Shown here piece by piece: positions 23,705 to 36,254 of a DNA stretch of 64,000 nt. Numbering within the stretch: the stretch's first letter is position 1; the number at the start of each line of letters is the position of its first letter. This stretch comes from Phocoena phocoena (taxonomy: Eukaryota > Chordata > Mammalia > Artiodactyla > Phocoenidae). Location of the stretch: positions 164,833,270 through 164,897,269 of the forward strand of contig NC_089220.1 of the NCBI RefSeq assembly GCF_963924675.1, written 5' to 3'. Made by a program: the position numbers and the translations under genes. Under the pieces are notes generated by a model. It saw only the letters and a list, made by a program, of their open reading frames with translations, was not told the DNA's origin and ran no database searches.

Positions 23705-24495
23705 CACTTTAAAATCAGCAGTAGACACTGTGAACTCTAATCAGTATTTCACCCTGGAATTCAAATTGCATCTCCGCTTTGCTTGGCAAACACATCTCTT
23801 AGTGGCAGAGGGACTAGTGGGTGCCTACCAAGAACCAGGGTGCATGCAGTGCAGCCAACAGGGCCACAGACAAGTGGGAGCCAGGCCTTTCCACAGTACG
23901 TGGCCTTCTAGCTGGAGGATGTTCCCTGAGTAAGAGGAAGTCCCTTTTCATAAAGACAGCGGCAGGACAGGGGATTTCCCCCTGGTGGTGATGGGTGCCC
24001 CTGTTTCTCCTCTTGCCCCACCTCCACCCTTGCCTGACTCAGTGGACACTGGCCCGGGCAGCTGACCTTGATTATCAGTGCAGGTCATGGACTGGGACTT
24101 TTTTTTCTCCTCAGAAGCTACAGTGTGTGACGTTTATTAGCACCAGACATTCAACAACCTCAGAACAGTAATGCGTCCTGAGTTTTATATAGCATAGACA
24201 CTGGGACACACCCGCCACTCCCGGTCCAGAATAACCAATCTAACCTACACCTCTCACCTGGCTAGGTCTTGAGGAAATGAGACTGGGGTCTACAAGAAGT
24301 GAATGTAGTCTTTCTCTTTTTTGCTTGGATTTCATATTTGCTACTTAGAGTACCTCATGTTCTCAGCCCAGTGGCATGAAAAATGTTGAAATGAGGTAGG
24401 AAGGTGTATTGTTAGAAAGAAAATGGCATTTTTTGATGGATAGGGCTGGGGTTAATGAGCTTTTGAAGATTTGTGTGAACTACTTATAAATGTAT
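23705..24495. other. No gene recognised
   Basis: Unique-looking; nothing supported. Confidence 0.5.
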
Positions 24496-24499
24496 GAAA

Positions 24500-24705
24500 A
24501 TGACAGCTCAGCTGCTGTTCACCGAAGCAGTGAGTCTAATTACCTGGCAGCTGTGCTAAGCACTTGGCATGTACTGACTCATTTCACCTTCATGACCACG
24601 CTACAGGGTAGCGACTATGGCTGTACCCACTTTACAGGGGAGAAAACTGAGCCACAGAGCCATTCTGTAACAGTGCTGGTAAATAGCAGAGTCAGGATCT
24701 GACTA
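24500..24705 (+). repeat. MIR
   Basis: 'gtgctaagcacttggcatgt', 'cactttacaggggagaaaac', 'tgagccacagag'. Confidence 0.8.
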
Positions 24706-24709
24706 AATT

Positions 24710-25780
24710 TGGTTCACCTGTGAATTAATGCAAGCCATCAATCAAACAGGTTTAGCTGGTTTATCCGAAGCTGTGGTCACTAATGCCAAGTGGCTTCATT
24801 TGGAAAGTTAATTCTTCACTCTCTTAGCAAGAACACATTTCAAGTTTTCTTTCTCCTCCTTCCTCCCTGCCCCTTCCCCTTCCCCCCTGGAGCTGAGATT
24901 CCTGTGGTTGAGCCTGGAAGAAGGTGGCACGTTGTTAAAATGTGATGATTTGTTGCCATTCATTCCTCTTCTAACCTCTGCCCCAAATGGCTCCGAATGC
25001 AGCTGGGCTTAAGTGTTCAAAGAAAATACATGTTACGAGCCATTCAACATCCATTGTGCCTTAGGTCAGTGGTAACAGTGTCTTTTACACAATTGCATGT
25101 ATCAATATTTTGTCTACAGAGCATATTCTACCCCGCCTCTCACTTTAGATGTTTCCTCTTGGCGCTTGGGGTCTTATCTCAAAGTATGGAATGGAAGGCT
25201 GGCTCCCTGAAAGATCCCAGGCTAGGCCAGCCTGCCCCAGATAGAACCCAGTGACTCACTGTGCCCTCGGAAGGAGAAAAATGTAAACGTGCTGGCCTCA
25301 TAATCAAAAGGATGCAGTTTTACCCAGACACTTTCTTCCAGGGCTTTCCCTTCTTTACAACTTGTACTATCTGTTCACATTTCAACACGTTTTCCCTAAA
25401 TTGTTCTTATCCTCTTCCTGCAAATCAGAGTTTGGAAACCCTACTATCCATGGTGCAGAGATGCTTTTCTGCCTCTTCATCTGTCCTAACAATCCGTTTT
25501 GCTCTTGGGTGACATTCAGCCAAGAGACTGAATCCAGGATGTCAGAGTCATTTCTCCAGAAAGGGATGTGGGTTTGTAAAAATTTCAGATGGCTTTCTTC
25601 TCTTTCCCTCTTTTTTCCCGTCTTTGGCAAGACAGAAAGTGGGATGGTCCACATGCACGTTTCTTCCTATGAGTAAAAGAATCAAGTTAGTTAGGTTTCC
25701 ATGTGCCTACGCGCTTTGCTGCTGTGTCTGCTCTATTAGGACTTACTTTTAGCTTTCTGACCTCCACCTGCCTTTTTTGC
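24710..25780. other. No gene recognised
   Basis: ORFs at 24997-25676 overlap on both strands and lack recognisable domains. Confidence 0.5.
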
Positions 25781-26120
25781 AGCGCTGGGACGAGGGTGAG
25801 GTGAATGAGGTATGTGCCTTGGGCACAAAATTTCAGGAGGTGCCAAAAAACTCAGTGATCAAGATGCATATTTCAATGCAATATTAAAATCAACATCAGC
25901 ACAAAAAATACAAGATGAACAAACAATAAAAATTTTCAATAAAAACGGTATGACTGACATTTCCTTTTGCCTCAAGCTTCAGTCCATCTTGTCACTGCAC
26001 TGCTTTCGTATTTATCTTTCTCTTAAATCAGAGGAAATGAGAGAGGCAGCAGGGATAAAGCTAACTGAAATTGATGTAATAAACCAGAGAAAGGAGATGT
26101 GGACAAAATGAAACCAAAAG
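25781..26120 (+). other. Possible unclassified old repeat with a 99-codon ORF
   Basis: A-rich stretch after 'gggacgagggtgaggtgaat' looks like a diverged interspersed repeat. The ORF 25812-26111 (begins MCLGHKISGGAKK) has no family I know and low-complexity composition. I give it no function. Confidence 0.3.
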
Positions 26121-26349
26121 TAAAATAATGCGTTGAAAACAAGAAAAAGAAAGAGAATGAGAGGGAATGCCTAGATTAATATACACACAGCTTTTTATCG
26201 ATGCCAATTAAAGATTTTCAGAGAGAACTGTTTGACTCTCAAGCTATCACCTTGTTTCAGTGATTATTAAAAACCTTGCTGTAGTTCAAAACGTTTTAGA
26301 CACGTGTGTATTTTCCCTAGTCCTAGAGACATATTTTTTTAGTAATAAT

Positions 26350-26640
26350 ACTCTGTGTTTTTAGAGTGCTTCTTTATTTTTCAGAGCACGTTTTTGCATA
26401 TTATTTCATTTATTCTTCTCACATCGAAAGAGTTAGATAGAGCATGTTATCCTTTCTCAGAAAAAATGAGTAGGTGGGATTGGGGAAGAAAAGGAAAAGT
26501 TGTATTCTCAGTACCAGGCATTGAGCTACATGCTTTATGTATGTTTTCTTATTTATTTCCCATTTAATCCTGAGGTATGGATATGATGAGCTCCTTTTTA
26601 CAGATCAAGAGGCTGAAATCCAGGGGGGTTGGTTAATTGA
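26350..26640 (+). repeat. MIR fragments
   Basis: Two MIR-like segments: 'attatttcatttattcttct' and 'catttaatcctgaggtatgg' / 'tttttacagatcaagaggct'. Confidence 0.6.
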
Positions 26641-26644
26641 CTAG

Positions 26645-27315
26645 TAATATTCTCAGAATATTTATTTGCTAAAAAGCATATGGTATCATATTCTCGTGCT
26701 TTTGGTTGTTAGTAAAACTTTTAAAAGGCTAATTACACCAAGAAGGTACTGTCTAATAGCTCCAAATAATGTATAGCTCCAAAAGCTTTGTTATGCCTCT
26801 ATATTTAGTGAGAGTAACTCTTAAGATTTTCTCTTTGCTTCTTCTGAATAGTCTGTATGTATCTATGCCAGAATGAGTCAACCTCTAAAGTGCCAGTTTG
26901 ATAGAAATACAGAGACTCTCTTAAAGTGGAAATATTTTGAACTAAGTAGATGTAAATGATTGGTTAGGAAAGTGATTTAGTCTTTTCTCTTCTCCACAAA
27001 GTACATTTGGTTGATTTAATATGCTAAGTATATGCTAAAGTATGGAATCATTCTTGTGTGCCCTGATCTTGGTACACAGTTTATTTTATAAATAGAAGTG
27101 TGATAACATTAAAATCATGTTTAATAACCACAATCCCCCAACCCTTATACAACTGTTTTATTTCTGAACACTGCATTCACATGAAGAATTTCAATGAGAG
27201 TAAGCATATTATTTTAGAGTTTATTTAATATATTATTGTATAAATACCTCATGATGTCTATAGACTTCATACGAAGAAAATATACACTTTAAAGTATATA
27301 TGATCTCACTTTAGG
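26645..27315. other. AT-rich, no gene recognised
   Basis: Nothing supported. Confidence 0.5.
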
Positions 27316-27319
27316 CTTA

Positions 27320-27440
27320 CAGAAGCCCCAGAATACAGGTGTTACTCATCTTATTCCACAGACTTGGCATCTGAGGCGTTGAGTGTTGGCGGCAGACACA
27401 GTAAGGGCCTGAGCTAGGATTCAGTCGGCTCAGGGCACCC
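27320..27440 (+). repeat. Diverged MIR-like fragment
   Basis: 'ggtgttactcatcttattcc' followed by 'gggcctgagctaggattcag'. Confidence 0.4.
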
Positions 27441-27750
27441 TCCCCGACAGGTGCTCAGTCACTCTGTGACAGTTGACGCGGCCACACCTCTACCTTTAGT
27501 ATTTTATTGATCAGTTTCAAGGGAAGAAAAATGGACATCTTTATGGCTCTTTGTAGGCCCAGTCATATCGCTCTCTGAAGGCGTTGCAAGAGTATATAAT
27601 CCTTCTAGCAAAGAAGAAGGGGAACCAGCCTCAACTTAACCTTGATAACCTTGGATGTTGTTACTTTAAAAAGATGCTCCCCAGGCAGGTGTAAAAATCA
27701 CATTGTGGGGTTGTTTTAACATGTATTTCTTTGATTACAAATGAGGACAG

Positions 27751-27752
<2 letters not shown>

Positions 27753-27790
<38 letters not shown>
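27753..27790 (+). repeat. (TA)n microsatellite
   Basis: Uninterrupted ta dinucleotides at the 3' tail side of the L1. Confidence 0.95.
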
Positions 27791-27793
<3 letters not shown>

Positions 27794-28285
27794 ACTCTAG
27801 TTTACATATTTTTTTGAATTTTATTTATTTTTTTAGACAGCAGGTTCTTATTAGTCATCAATTTTATACACATCAGTGTATACATGTCAATCCCAATCAC
27901 CCAGTTCATCACACCACCATCCCCACTACCCTGTGTCTTTCCCCCCTTGGTGTCCATACATTTGTTCTCTACATCTGTGTCTCAACTTCTGCCCTGCAAA
28001 CCAGTTCATCTGTACCATTTTTCTAGGTTCCACATACATGCGTTAATATACAATATTTGTTTTTCTCTTTCTGGCTTACTTCAGTCTGTATGACAGTCTC
28101 TAGATCCATCCACATCTCAACAAATGACTCAATTTCGTTCCTTTTTGTGGCTGAGTAATAGTCCATTGTATATATGTACCACTTCTTCTTTATCCATTTG
28201 TCTGTCAATGGGCACTTAGGTTGCTTCCATGACCTGCCTATTGTAAATAGTGCTGCAATGAACATTGGGGTACATGTGTCTTTTT

Positions 28286-28489
28286 TTTTTTTTTTTTGCA
28301 GTACGCGGGCCTCTCACTGTTGTGGCCTCTCCTGTTGTGGAGCACAGGCTCCGGAAGCGCAGGCTCAGCGGCCATGGCTCACAGGCGCAGCCACTCCGCG
28401 ACATGTGGAATCTTCCCAGACCGGGGCACGAACCCGTGTCCCCTGCATCGGCAGGTGGACTCTCAACCACTGCGCCACCAGGGAAGCCC
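28286..28489 (-). mobile_element. CHR-type SINE nested in L1 ORF2
   Basis: Antisense SINE with a T-run at left and the head reversed at right ('ctgcgccaccagggaagccc'). A perfect 14-bp duplication, acatgtgtcttttt, of L1 sequence lies at 28272-28285 and 28490-28503. The SINE is therefore younger than the L1. Confidence 0.96.
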
Positions 28490-30774
28490 ACATGTGTCTT
28501 TTTGAATTATGGTTTTCTCTGGGTATATGCCCAGTAGTGGGATTGCTGGATCATATGGTAATTCTATTTTTAGTTTTTTAAGGAACCTCCATACTGTTCT
28601 CCATAGTGGCTGTATCAATTTACATTCCCACCAGTTCTGCAAGAGGGTTCCCTTTTCTCCACACCCTCTCCAGCATTTGTTTTTTGTAGATTTTCTGATG
28701 ATGCCCATTCTAACTGGTGTGAGGTGATACCTCATTGTAGTTTTGATTTGCATTTCTCTAATAATTAGTGATATTGAGCAGCTTTTCATGTGCTTCTTGG
28801 CCATCTGTATGTCTTCTTTGGAGAAATGTCTATTTAGGTCTTCTGCCCATTTTTGGATTGGGTTGTTTGTTTCTTTAATATCGAGCTGCACGAGCTGTTT
28901 ATATATTCTGGAGATTAATCCTTTGTCCATTGATTCGTTTGCAAATATTTTCTCCCATTCTGAGGGTTGTCTTTTCGTCTTGTTTATGGTTCCCTTTGCT
29001 GTGCAAAAGCTTTTCATTAGGTCCCATTTGTTTATTTTTGTTTTTATTTCCATGACTCTAGGAGGTGGATCAAAAAAGATCTTGCTGTGATTTATGTCAA
29101 AGAGTGTTCTTCCTATGTTTTCCTCTAAGAGTTTTATAGTGTCCAGTGTTACATGTAGGTCTTGAATCCATTTTGACTTTTTTTTTGTGTATGGTGTTAG
29201 GGAGTGTTCTAATTTCATTCTTTTACATGTAGCTGTCCAGTTTTCCCAGCACCACTTATTGAAGAGACTGTCTTTTCGCCAGTGTTTATCCTTGCCTCCT
29301 TTGTCATAGATTAATTGACCATAGGTGCGTGGATTTATCTCTGGGCTTTCTATCTTGTTCCATTGATCTGTGTTTCTGATTTTGTGCCAGTACCATATTG
29401 TCCTGATTACTGTAGCTTTGTAGTATAGTCTGAAGTCAGGGAGTCTGATTCCTCCAGCTCCATTTTTTTCCCTCAAGACTACTTTGGCTATTCGGGGTCT
29501 TTTGTGTTTCCATACAAATTTTAAGATTTTTGTTCTAGTTCTGTAATAATTGCCATTGGTAATTTGATAGGGATTGCATTTAATCTGTAGATTGCTTTGG
29601 GTAGTATAGTCATTTTCACAATATTGATTCTTCCAATCCAAGAACATGGTATATCTCTCCATCTGTTGGTATCATCTTTGACTTCTTTCATCAGTGTCTT
29701 ATAGTTTCCTGCATACAGGTCTTTTGTCTCCCTAGGTAGGTTTATTCCTAGGTATTTTATTCTTTTTGTTGCAGTGGTAAATGGGAGTGTTTTCTTAATT
29801 TCTCTTTCAGATTTTTCATCATTAGTGTATAGGAATGCAAGACATTTCTGTGTATTAATTTTGCATCCTGCAACTTCACCAAATTCATTGATTAGCTCTA
29901 GTAGTTTTCTGGTGGCACTTTTAGGATTCTCTATGTATAGTATCATGTCATCTGCAAACAGTGACAGTTTTACTTCTTCTTTTCCAATTTGTATTCCTTT
30001 TATTTCTTTTTCTTCTGTGATTGCATGGCTGGGACTTCCAAAACTATGTTGAATAATAGTGGTGAGAGTGGACATCCTTGTCTCATTCCTGATCTTAGAG
30101 GAAATGCTTTCAGTTTTTCACCATTGAGAATGATGTTTGCTGTGGGTTTGTCATATATGGCCTTTATTATGTTGAGGTAGGTTCCCTCTATGCCCACTTT
30201 CTGGAGAGAGTTTTTATCATAAATGGGTGTTGAATTTTGTCAAAAGCTTTTTCTGCATCTATTGAGATGATCATATGGTTTTTCTCCTTCAATTTGTCAA
30301 TATGGTGTATCACATTGATTGATTTACGTATATTGAAGAATGCTTGCATCCCTGGGATGAATCCTCCTTGATCATGGTGTATGATCCTTTTAATGTGTTG
30401 TTGGATTCTGTTTGCTAGTATTTTGTTGAGGACTTTTGCATCTATATTCATCAGTGATATTGGTCTGTAATTTTCTTTTTTTTGTAGTATCTTTGTCTGG
30501 TTTTGGTATCAGGGTGATGGTGGCCTCATAGAATGAGTTTGGGAGTGTTCCTTCCCCTGCAATTTTTTGGAGGAGTTTGAGAAGGATGGGTGTTAGTTCT
30601 TCCTAAATGTTTGATAGAATTCACGTGTGAAGCCATCTGGTCCTGGACTTTTGTTTGTTGGGAGATTTTTAATCACAGTTTCAATTTCATTACTTGTGAT
30701 TGGTCTGTTCATATTTTCTATTTCTTCCTTGTTCAGTCTTGGAAGGTTATACCTTTCTAAGAGGACAAGTATAT

Positions 30775-33175
30775 TTTTGAAACATTTGCTAATTTGTTTT
30801 TCCTCTTATATGTAAATTGTGGTTAGTATACTTTGCCCATTTATTTACTGGGGTCAATTTTTCTAATGAATTTGAATGATCTTTTATATTTTATACAGAA
30901 TGATCCTCATCTTTCAGAGCTGATTGAAACATTATCCCAGCCTGTGATTGACTTTGTGATATTTTTGTCGCTACATTTAAAAAGGATAGCTCCCTGATTT
31001 AAATGATCCATTTTGCAGCACTGCCAGATGACTCAGTGGTGATTTTATTACACAGTATTATTTATCAAAACTAACTGAAGTTGATCATTTGAAGTTAATT
31101 AGGGGTGAACTTCCTTAACTCTAACAGGTCAAGCTCAAGCTTGGGTGGAATACGGAACATATTTCTGCCATTTTTTGTCCCTGAAACCAGAGGCCCTTAC
31201 ATACAACCATGTAACAAGTAAGCATATATAGCCTCTGTGTTTTCCTTTAAAAATAATAACTTACATTTATTTTAACAGAAACCTGCATAGCCATCTCTGA
31301 TTTTTATGCTTTTAGCTGTAAAAACATTTTAAAGCAAAGAACAGAAACGATATTTCCTTCAGGTCAACATGAGTGGCCTGAAACCGTAGATCGCGTGAAC
31401 TCAGATTTAGTCTTCACCTCCCTCTCCCTGTACTTTCCCAAAATGGAAAAGAAAAATTTTCTGTAATCTTACCAGGTAGTCAGACAGCCTCTGGGGACTA
31501 CACATGATTGTTCTCCCCTAATTATAAAGGCTTTCTGAGGTGGAAATACCATGTATATCAGAGTTATTTTTCCTAATTTAATATAATCTCTGCCTACATA
31601 CCTTAAATATGTGCGTTTTAGCAAGCAACCTTTTCCCCCTGCCCCGCCCTCCCCACATTGAATCTTTTAAGATTCATTCACCGAGGTTTTTAATTTTTGT
31701 TTTCTTTTTCTTTTTTTTTTTTTTACAGATCTGCTCATGGGTAGTTACCAGGGCCCAGGAGCACACCCATGGGGTGAAGAGAAATGGCCTGACCAGAAGG
31801 TGTTACTCTCCCCAGCCAAGTTCCCCCTCCCTCCACATCTCCACCACACACAAACCCCCTGTTTTGTGAAGGTTCACCCCTGGATTATTCTCAGTTCTCC
31901 ACTAGCAGCTGGGCTGTAGCCGTAACTGCACCAGGGATGAATCACAATCCCTGTCTTTTTCCTTTTTAAGGTAGGAGAATCTGTGTCTGTGGCCATCTTG
32001 AAAGTTTTTTTTATTTGTTTGTTTTTTCTGCAAATATGCAGGGAACAAATCTAAGCATAAAGAAGAAATCAGGGAAATAAAACATTTCTGGAGCAGCACC
32101 TGTGCTTGGTGAGGTTTCAGGCAGTCGTTGGCCTCTGTTAGCGTTTGCCCAGCCACTCTTCCTTTCCAGAAAGGTGGCTGGAAGCAGGGGCCTCTTATTT
32201 CTCTTGGAGACCATCAGCTTTTACCAAAGCTCTGTCCCCAGCAGTGGGTTTTGTACTCTTAGAACATCTGAAGGGCTTGCTGAGGCAAAGTTAAAGAAAT
32301 ACAAGTTAGTTGGTACAGGTTATATTTTACTTCCAACGGATGCTACAAAATTGTTCAAAGCACAGTAGCTTCAGAAAACAGGATATCCTTGAACCATGAA
32401 GTTAATTTGACCCATGTGGCGTCCAGAATACCAAGGAATGGTACTGAGGCAGGTTTACTGCCAATGTTCATTTCCCAACTTCTCCCGCTGCCGCCCCGTA
32501 TTCCGATATGCCGCACTCTGTAATCTATTTATCCTTTGGCCTTCCTTTTGCAATTTTGATATCTTAACAGATACTTTTCTTCCTGAAATGTGTCAGTGAG
32601 CTGACTGTATACCTGGGGCTCGAAACGTCTCTTTAAAATTTGCAACGTTCGCCTATCAAAGCAGCTTACAAAGCCCTTCTTTGAGAAATAGGAGTCAGAA
32701 ACTATGTCCTCTGCTGGGTGGTGCATCTTCCTTTTAAAGAAAGCCAATTTATTTTAAACCAATGCATTGTTTATATTTTTAAAAACTCACCTGATCTTCT
32801 TACATGAAGGGAGGGGGAGCCATTTATTGTAAAGACCCAGAAAAACGCTATGGGAGGAAAAAGGCGTTTAACTCTTGATTCTTCAGGTTTGAATTTGGCA
32901 GCCAAATACTTGTCATATCAAAATAGTTGCTACGTTCTCTTGACTGCATTGCAGCTTCTCATACTCATGGGAGACCTCGTGAGCGGTGCTTGGCAATTTG
33001 GGTAGAAGACCAGAACTATTGACTCACCTTCTCTGAGGTCAAGTAGGTAAGAGCATTTTCTGTCACAGGTGTTCTTCAAAACAATTAAGATCAAGGGTCA
33101 CTGGAATATAAAATGAATGCCACATTGATTTGTTAGAAGCCTTTAAATGGAATGGAGGAAGGGCCTTTGTTTCAT
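30775..33175. other. No gene recognised
   Basis: Mostly unique AT-rich DNA; poly-T tracts near 31709 and 32008. ORFs at 31609-31869, 31902-32368 and 32529-32747 are unrecognised. Confidence 0.5.
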
Positions 33176-33179
33176 GAGT

Positions 33180-33475
33180 TCAGTCGTTCATTCAGTAAAC
33201 ATTTAGTACATGCCTGTCGCGTGCCTGCACTGAAAGGAACATCTTTCTGACACTCCACTCTTGCACCAGAGGAATCAAGCCACTGTGGCTGCATTTCCTG
33301 AGCTCACGCCAAGGACTCCCCACATACAATTGTATTGAATATTCTGCACAAGCTGTCCAGGTGGGGGCCATGACCCTCATTTTACACACCAGGGGGCTGA
33401 GTCTCACACAGCTTACCTCTCTCAAGCTGGTAACAGTGGAGCTGGGTTTGGCCCTACTTGGCCTAACTCCGAGTT
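33180..33475 (+). repeat. MIR fragments
   Basis: 'cattcagtaaacatttagta' at the left and 'ccctcattttacacaccag' with 'ggtaacagtggagctgggtt' at the right. Confidence 0.65.
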
Positions 33476-33744
33476 TGAGCCTGGAATCACTTTAGGTCCC
33501 TGACAAGTTCTCCTTCAAAAGAATACTGAGAATGGAATAAAGATAAGATGGTTGAAACTGAGGAAATCAAGGAAAGTGTAAACTAAAGTCACTTGATGGC
33601 CTTTCCTGTCTGTTTGGTTATGGCTGTGGATTTATTTTTAGGTCATGTTATTTCACCCTGTTGTTGCCTGTTTATTTACTAAGTCATCACTCCTTAATTT
33701 AAAATTGTAGTAAATGTATTGTCCTAGGTCTCTGGTCATTAGTC

Positions 33745-33960
33745 GCCACTGGTCTCTAACACCTTGCAGCTTCTCAGGGCTTAGGGAAACCTGACCCACC
33801 TCCTCCAGGGAGCCCTCCTGGATCACTCAGCCTTTTACCACATGTTCCTCCTGAACTATTTTCCCCTTCACGACCAGGGTGGGCCCTCTCTCCTCTACTG
33901 ATTTTGTATTCTCTCTGATGCCTTGTGCATGGTATGTTCCTAATAAATATTTGCTAATAT
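33745..33960 (+). repeat. L2 3' end
   Basis: 'ctccagggagccctcctgga', 'gatgccttgtgcatgg' and 'cctaataaatatttgct' in L2 order. Confidence 0.7.
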
Positions 33961-33964
33961 TTGC

Positions 33965-34880
33965 CATAGGAACACCACTTAACTGCTTTTGAGCAATCAC
34001 AGAGGTGAAAAGGGCTGAATAGATTCATGGTGTGTCAAGTTCTCTGAGAATAGTAAGGCCTTGGCAGGAGGAAAGGCTCTACCGAAAATCACCATCAGTT
34101 TGTTGATCCCCCAAAGGGACTGGCCTGGTAGAAATGAAGTCCATGGTTCATAAAGACCAGATAAATGTTTTATATGGAAAATAAATTAGCAAATTCACTG
34201 TCAAATTCCAACTGGCCAGGAAGAACTGAAAGTCACAGTTTAACTTCCTTAAAAATCCTGTCACCAGCAGCCCGATGACAGAACCTGTCAGAAAAGCCAC
34301 GTGTCGCTTTGGAAACAGATTGCTGTCTGATACACAGCCTTCTTTCCTGGGCCCATCCCTGAAGACTGGAAGAAGAGTGAAATCTCGCAAAACCATTTGT
34401 CATTTGACTGTACAAAAGTTTCCCTTTAATTTTGAGGGTATTTTGAAGCTAGGTAGATTTCCATCTATGAAGAGGAGTGTCTGTCATGGGAGTCTTTTAT
34501 AGGAAGTAAAATATATTTGAAAATTAACTCCGATTACATCATTTCATGTAATTTGGGGTTTTGCTCATGGCAGACATGGTATGAGTCAGACAGTGCAGAC
34601 AGAGCTCATTTCTTTGTCATAAAGACTTCCCAAATCTGGCCCTAACTGCTAAGCGTATCACTATTTAATCAACATAATGGGGAAGTAAGAATTGCCGCAC
34701 TAAAAATATGTCAAAATATTCCAAGAGGCTGATAGAGCGGTGATGAGAGAAAGAAAACAGTATGCTGGTAGAATGAAATGCTGGGTGGAATAAATGAAAC
34801 TTGCTCACAACTCATCTGTTCAACGACAGGCATTTATTGGGCACCTCCTGTTTGCCAGTTGCTATGGTAGGTGCAAAGAA
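33965..34880. other. No gene recognised
   Basis: Unique-looking. The ORFs near 34148-34502 are antisense overlaps of each other. Confidence 0.5.
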
Positions 34881-34896
34881 GCAATATGAAGTTGAT

Positions 34897-35247
34897 CGAC
34901 TGATGGATTTTTGGTGATGTTTTCTTTCTTTTCTTCTTTCTTGGCTGCGTTGGGTCTTTGTTGCTTCTCGCGGGCTTTCTCTAGTTGCGGCGAGTGGGGG
35001 CTACTCCTCGTTGAGGTGTGCAGGCTTCTCATTGGGGTGGCTTCTCGTTGCGGAGCACGGGCTCTAGGCGTGTGGACTTCAGTAGTTGTGGCGCATGGTC
35101 TCAGTAGTTGTGGCGCATTGTCTCAGTAGTTGTGGTGCATGGGCTTAGTTGCTCCTAGGCATGTGGGATCTTCCCGGACCAGGGATCGAACCCGTGTCTC
35201 CTGCATTGGCAGGAGGATTCTTAACCCCTGCGCCATCAGGGAAGTCC
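34897..35247 (-). mobile_element. CHR-type SINE with internal triplication
   Basis: Antisense copy flanked by a perfect 16-bp duplication, gcaatatgaagttgat, at 34881-34896 and 35248-35263. A 22-bp segment beginning tcagtagttgtgg is repeated three times at 35079-35144. About 21 bp of non-A-rich sequence (34897-34917) lies between the tail and the left duplication. Confidence 0.95.
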
Positions 35248-35639
35248 GCAATATGAAGTTGATGTAGCTGCTGTTCCCAAGAAGATGGTGGTCAGCAGAG
35301 CACTCCCTGCGTCGTGAAAAGCTCTTTGATGGATGTAAGTGCCCCACGGTCCTTTAAGTGTTCCCTAAATTCACTTCTGGAATATCAACTTCCTTGAGTC
35401 CCTCATTCATGATATCTCACACTGAAAAATCACATGCAAATAGAATATTGATCCTTTTAGTGCCGAAGAAACGGCACCTGGTGTCTCTGAGCAGCCCTAT
35501 CTACTAAACAGAGCCCTACATTTTGGGTTTTTTGCTCAAACGAAACATCAGCTTACTGGGGCTCATGGGTGAAACTCAAGGGGGACAAATGTCCAACTTA
35601 AAAATAAAACCTTACTAATACAAAAGAAAGCAGGGCATG

Positions 35640-35790
35640 ATAAAAAGAATATAGGTATTAGAGGCCGACAGATCTAGGCGCAAATCCTTGCCTCAGCTGC
35701 GTGACAGGGTGGATTTCTCAGCCAGGCACATAGTAATTCGTAGCTAATGCTATTGATGATTGTATTATCAGTAATGAAAGCACTTAATTT
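35640..35790 (-). repeat. MIR-like fragment
   Basis: Reverse MIR order: 'gatctaggcgcaaatccttg', 'cagctgcgtgacagg', 'aggcacatagtaattcg'. Confidence 0.45.
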
Positions 35791-35879
35791 ATAGGAGCAA
35801 CTGCCCCCAGAAGGAAGAGACTCAAACTGCTCTGATGGTACGTCTGGGGGCTCACAGGGAAGCAGCAGCACTGTGAGTG

Positions 35880-36250
35880 ATTTGGAAGAAAGGATTTATT
35901 ACAGAGATTAGACAATGGCAGGCTGCTGCTGCCCGAGCCTGCGGCGACCCCCAAGTCCATGAGGTGGGCAGGGCTGGTAGTTGGGAAGAAAATCTGGAGG
36001 CAGATGGGAGAGAGTGAGGACTGACTGGAACCCACAGGGTTCTGGAATCTGCATTATCTCTCACTGAGGGAAACCTTGAGTCCCAGGAGGCCTGCAGAGG
36101 AGCTGGTACTGCGTGCACACCTGCCCAGGCCCCAGAGGAGTGAGGCAGGAGCTGGCGGCCAGGGGCTGGTCCACCCTGACTGGCCAGACAAGCCAGCACG
36201 TCACAGGCAGGCACTGCAGGGCCTCCGCTGTCCTACCCTGACCTTCAGAG
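35880..36250 (-). repeat. Possible antisense LTR fragment
   Basis: Read on the minus strand it has an LTR-like 3' end with 'gtaataaatcctttcttcc', preceded by a C-rich stretch. The family is not assigned. ORFs on both strands here are probably spurious. Confidence 0.35.
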
Positions 36251-36254
36251 CGTC

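Larger units (their letters stand above)
27753..30760 (-). mobile_element. 5'-truncated L1 with broken ORF2, antisense
   Basis: About 2.8 kb of L1 (net of a nested SINE): the 3' UTR at left, then ORF2 in reverse. ORF2 pieces lie on the minus strand at 30188-30451, 29521-30075 (reverse-transcriptase block with FADD, the YADD-type catalytic box) and 28463-29662, with the ORF2 tail at 28023-28265. These sit in different frames, so the enzyme is broken. Near-identical direct repeats gaggaca(g/a)gt at 27743-27752 and 30761-30770 mark the insertion. The tail has become a (TA)n microsatellite. ORF1 and the 5' UTR are absent. Confidence 0.95.

Noticed and set aside
28023..30451. Long minus-strand ORFs (399, 184, 87 and 80 codons) that could be taken for genes
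   Set aside because: They are frameshifted pieces of L1 ORF2, including the FADD reverse-transcriptase box, inside a truncated element with target-site duplications.
35079..35144. Regularly spaced 22-bp repeats resembling a mini-array
   Set aside because: They are a local triplication inside a SINE, with no spacers; not a CRISPR-like array.
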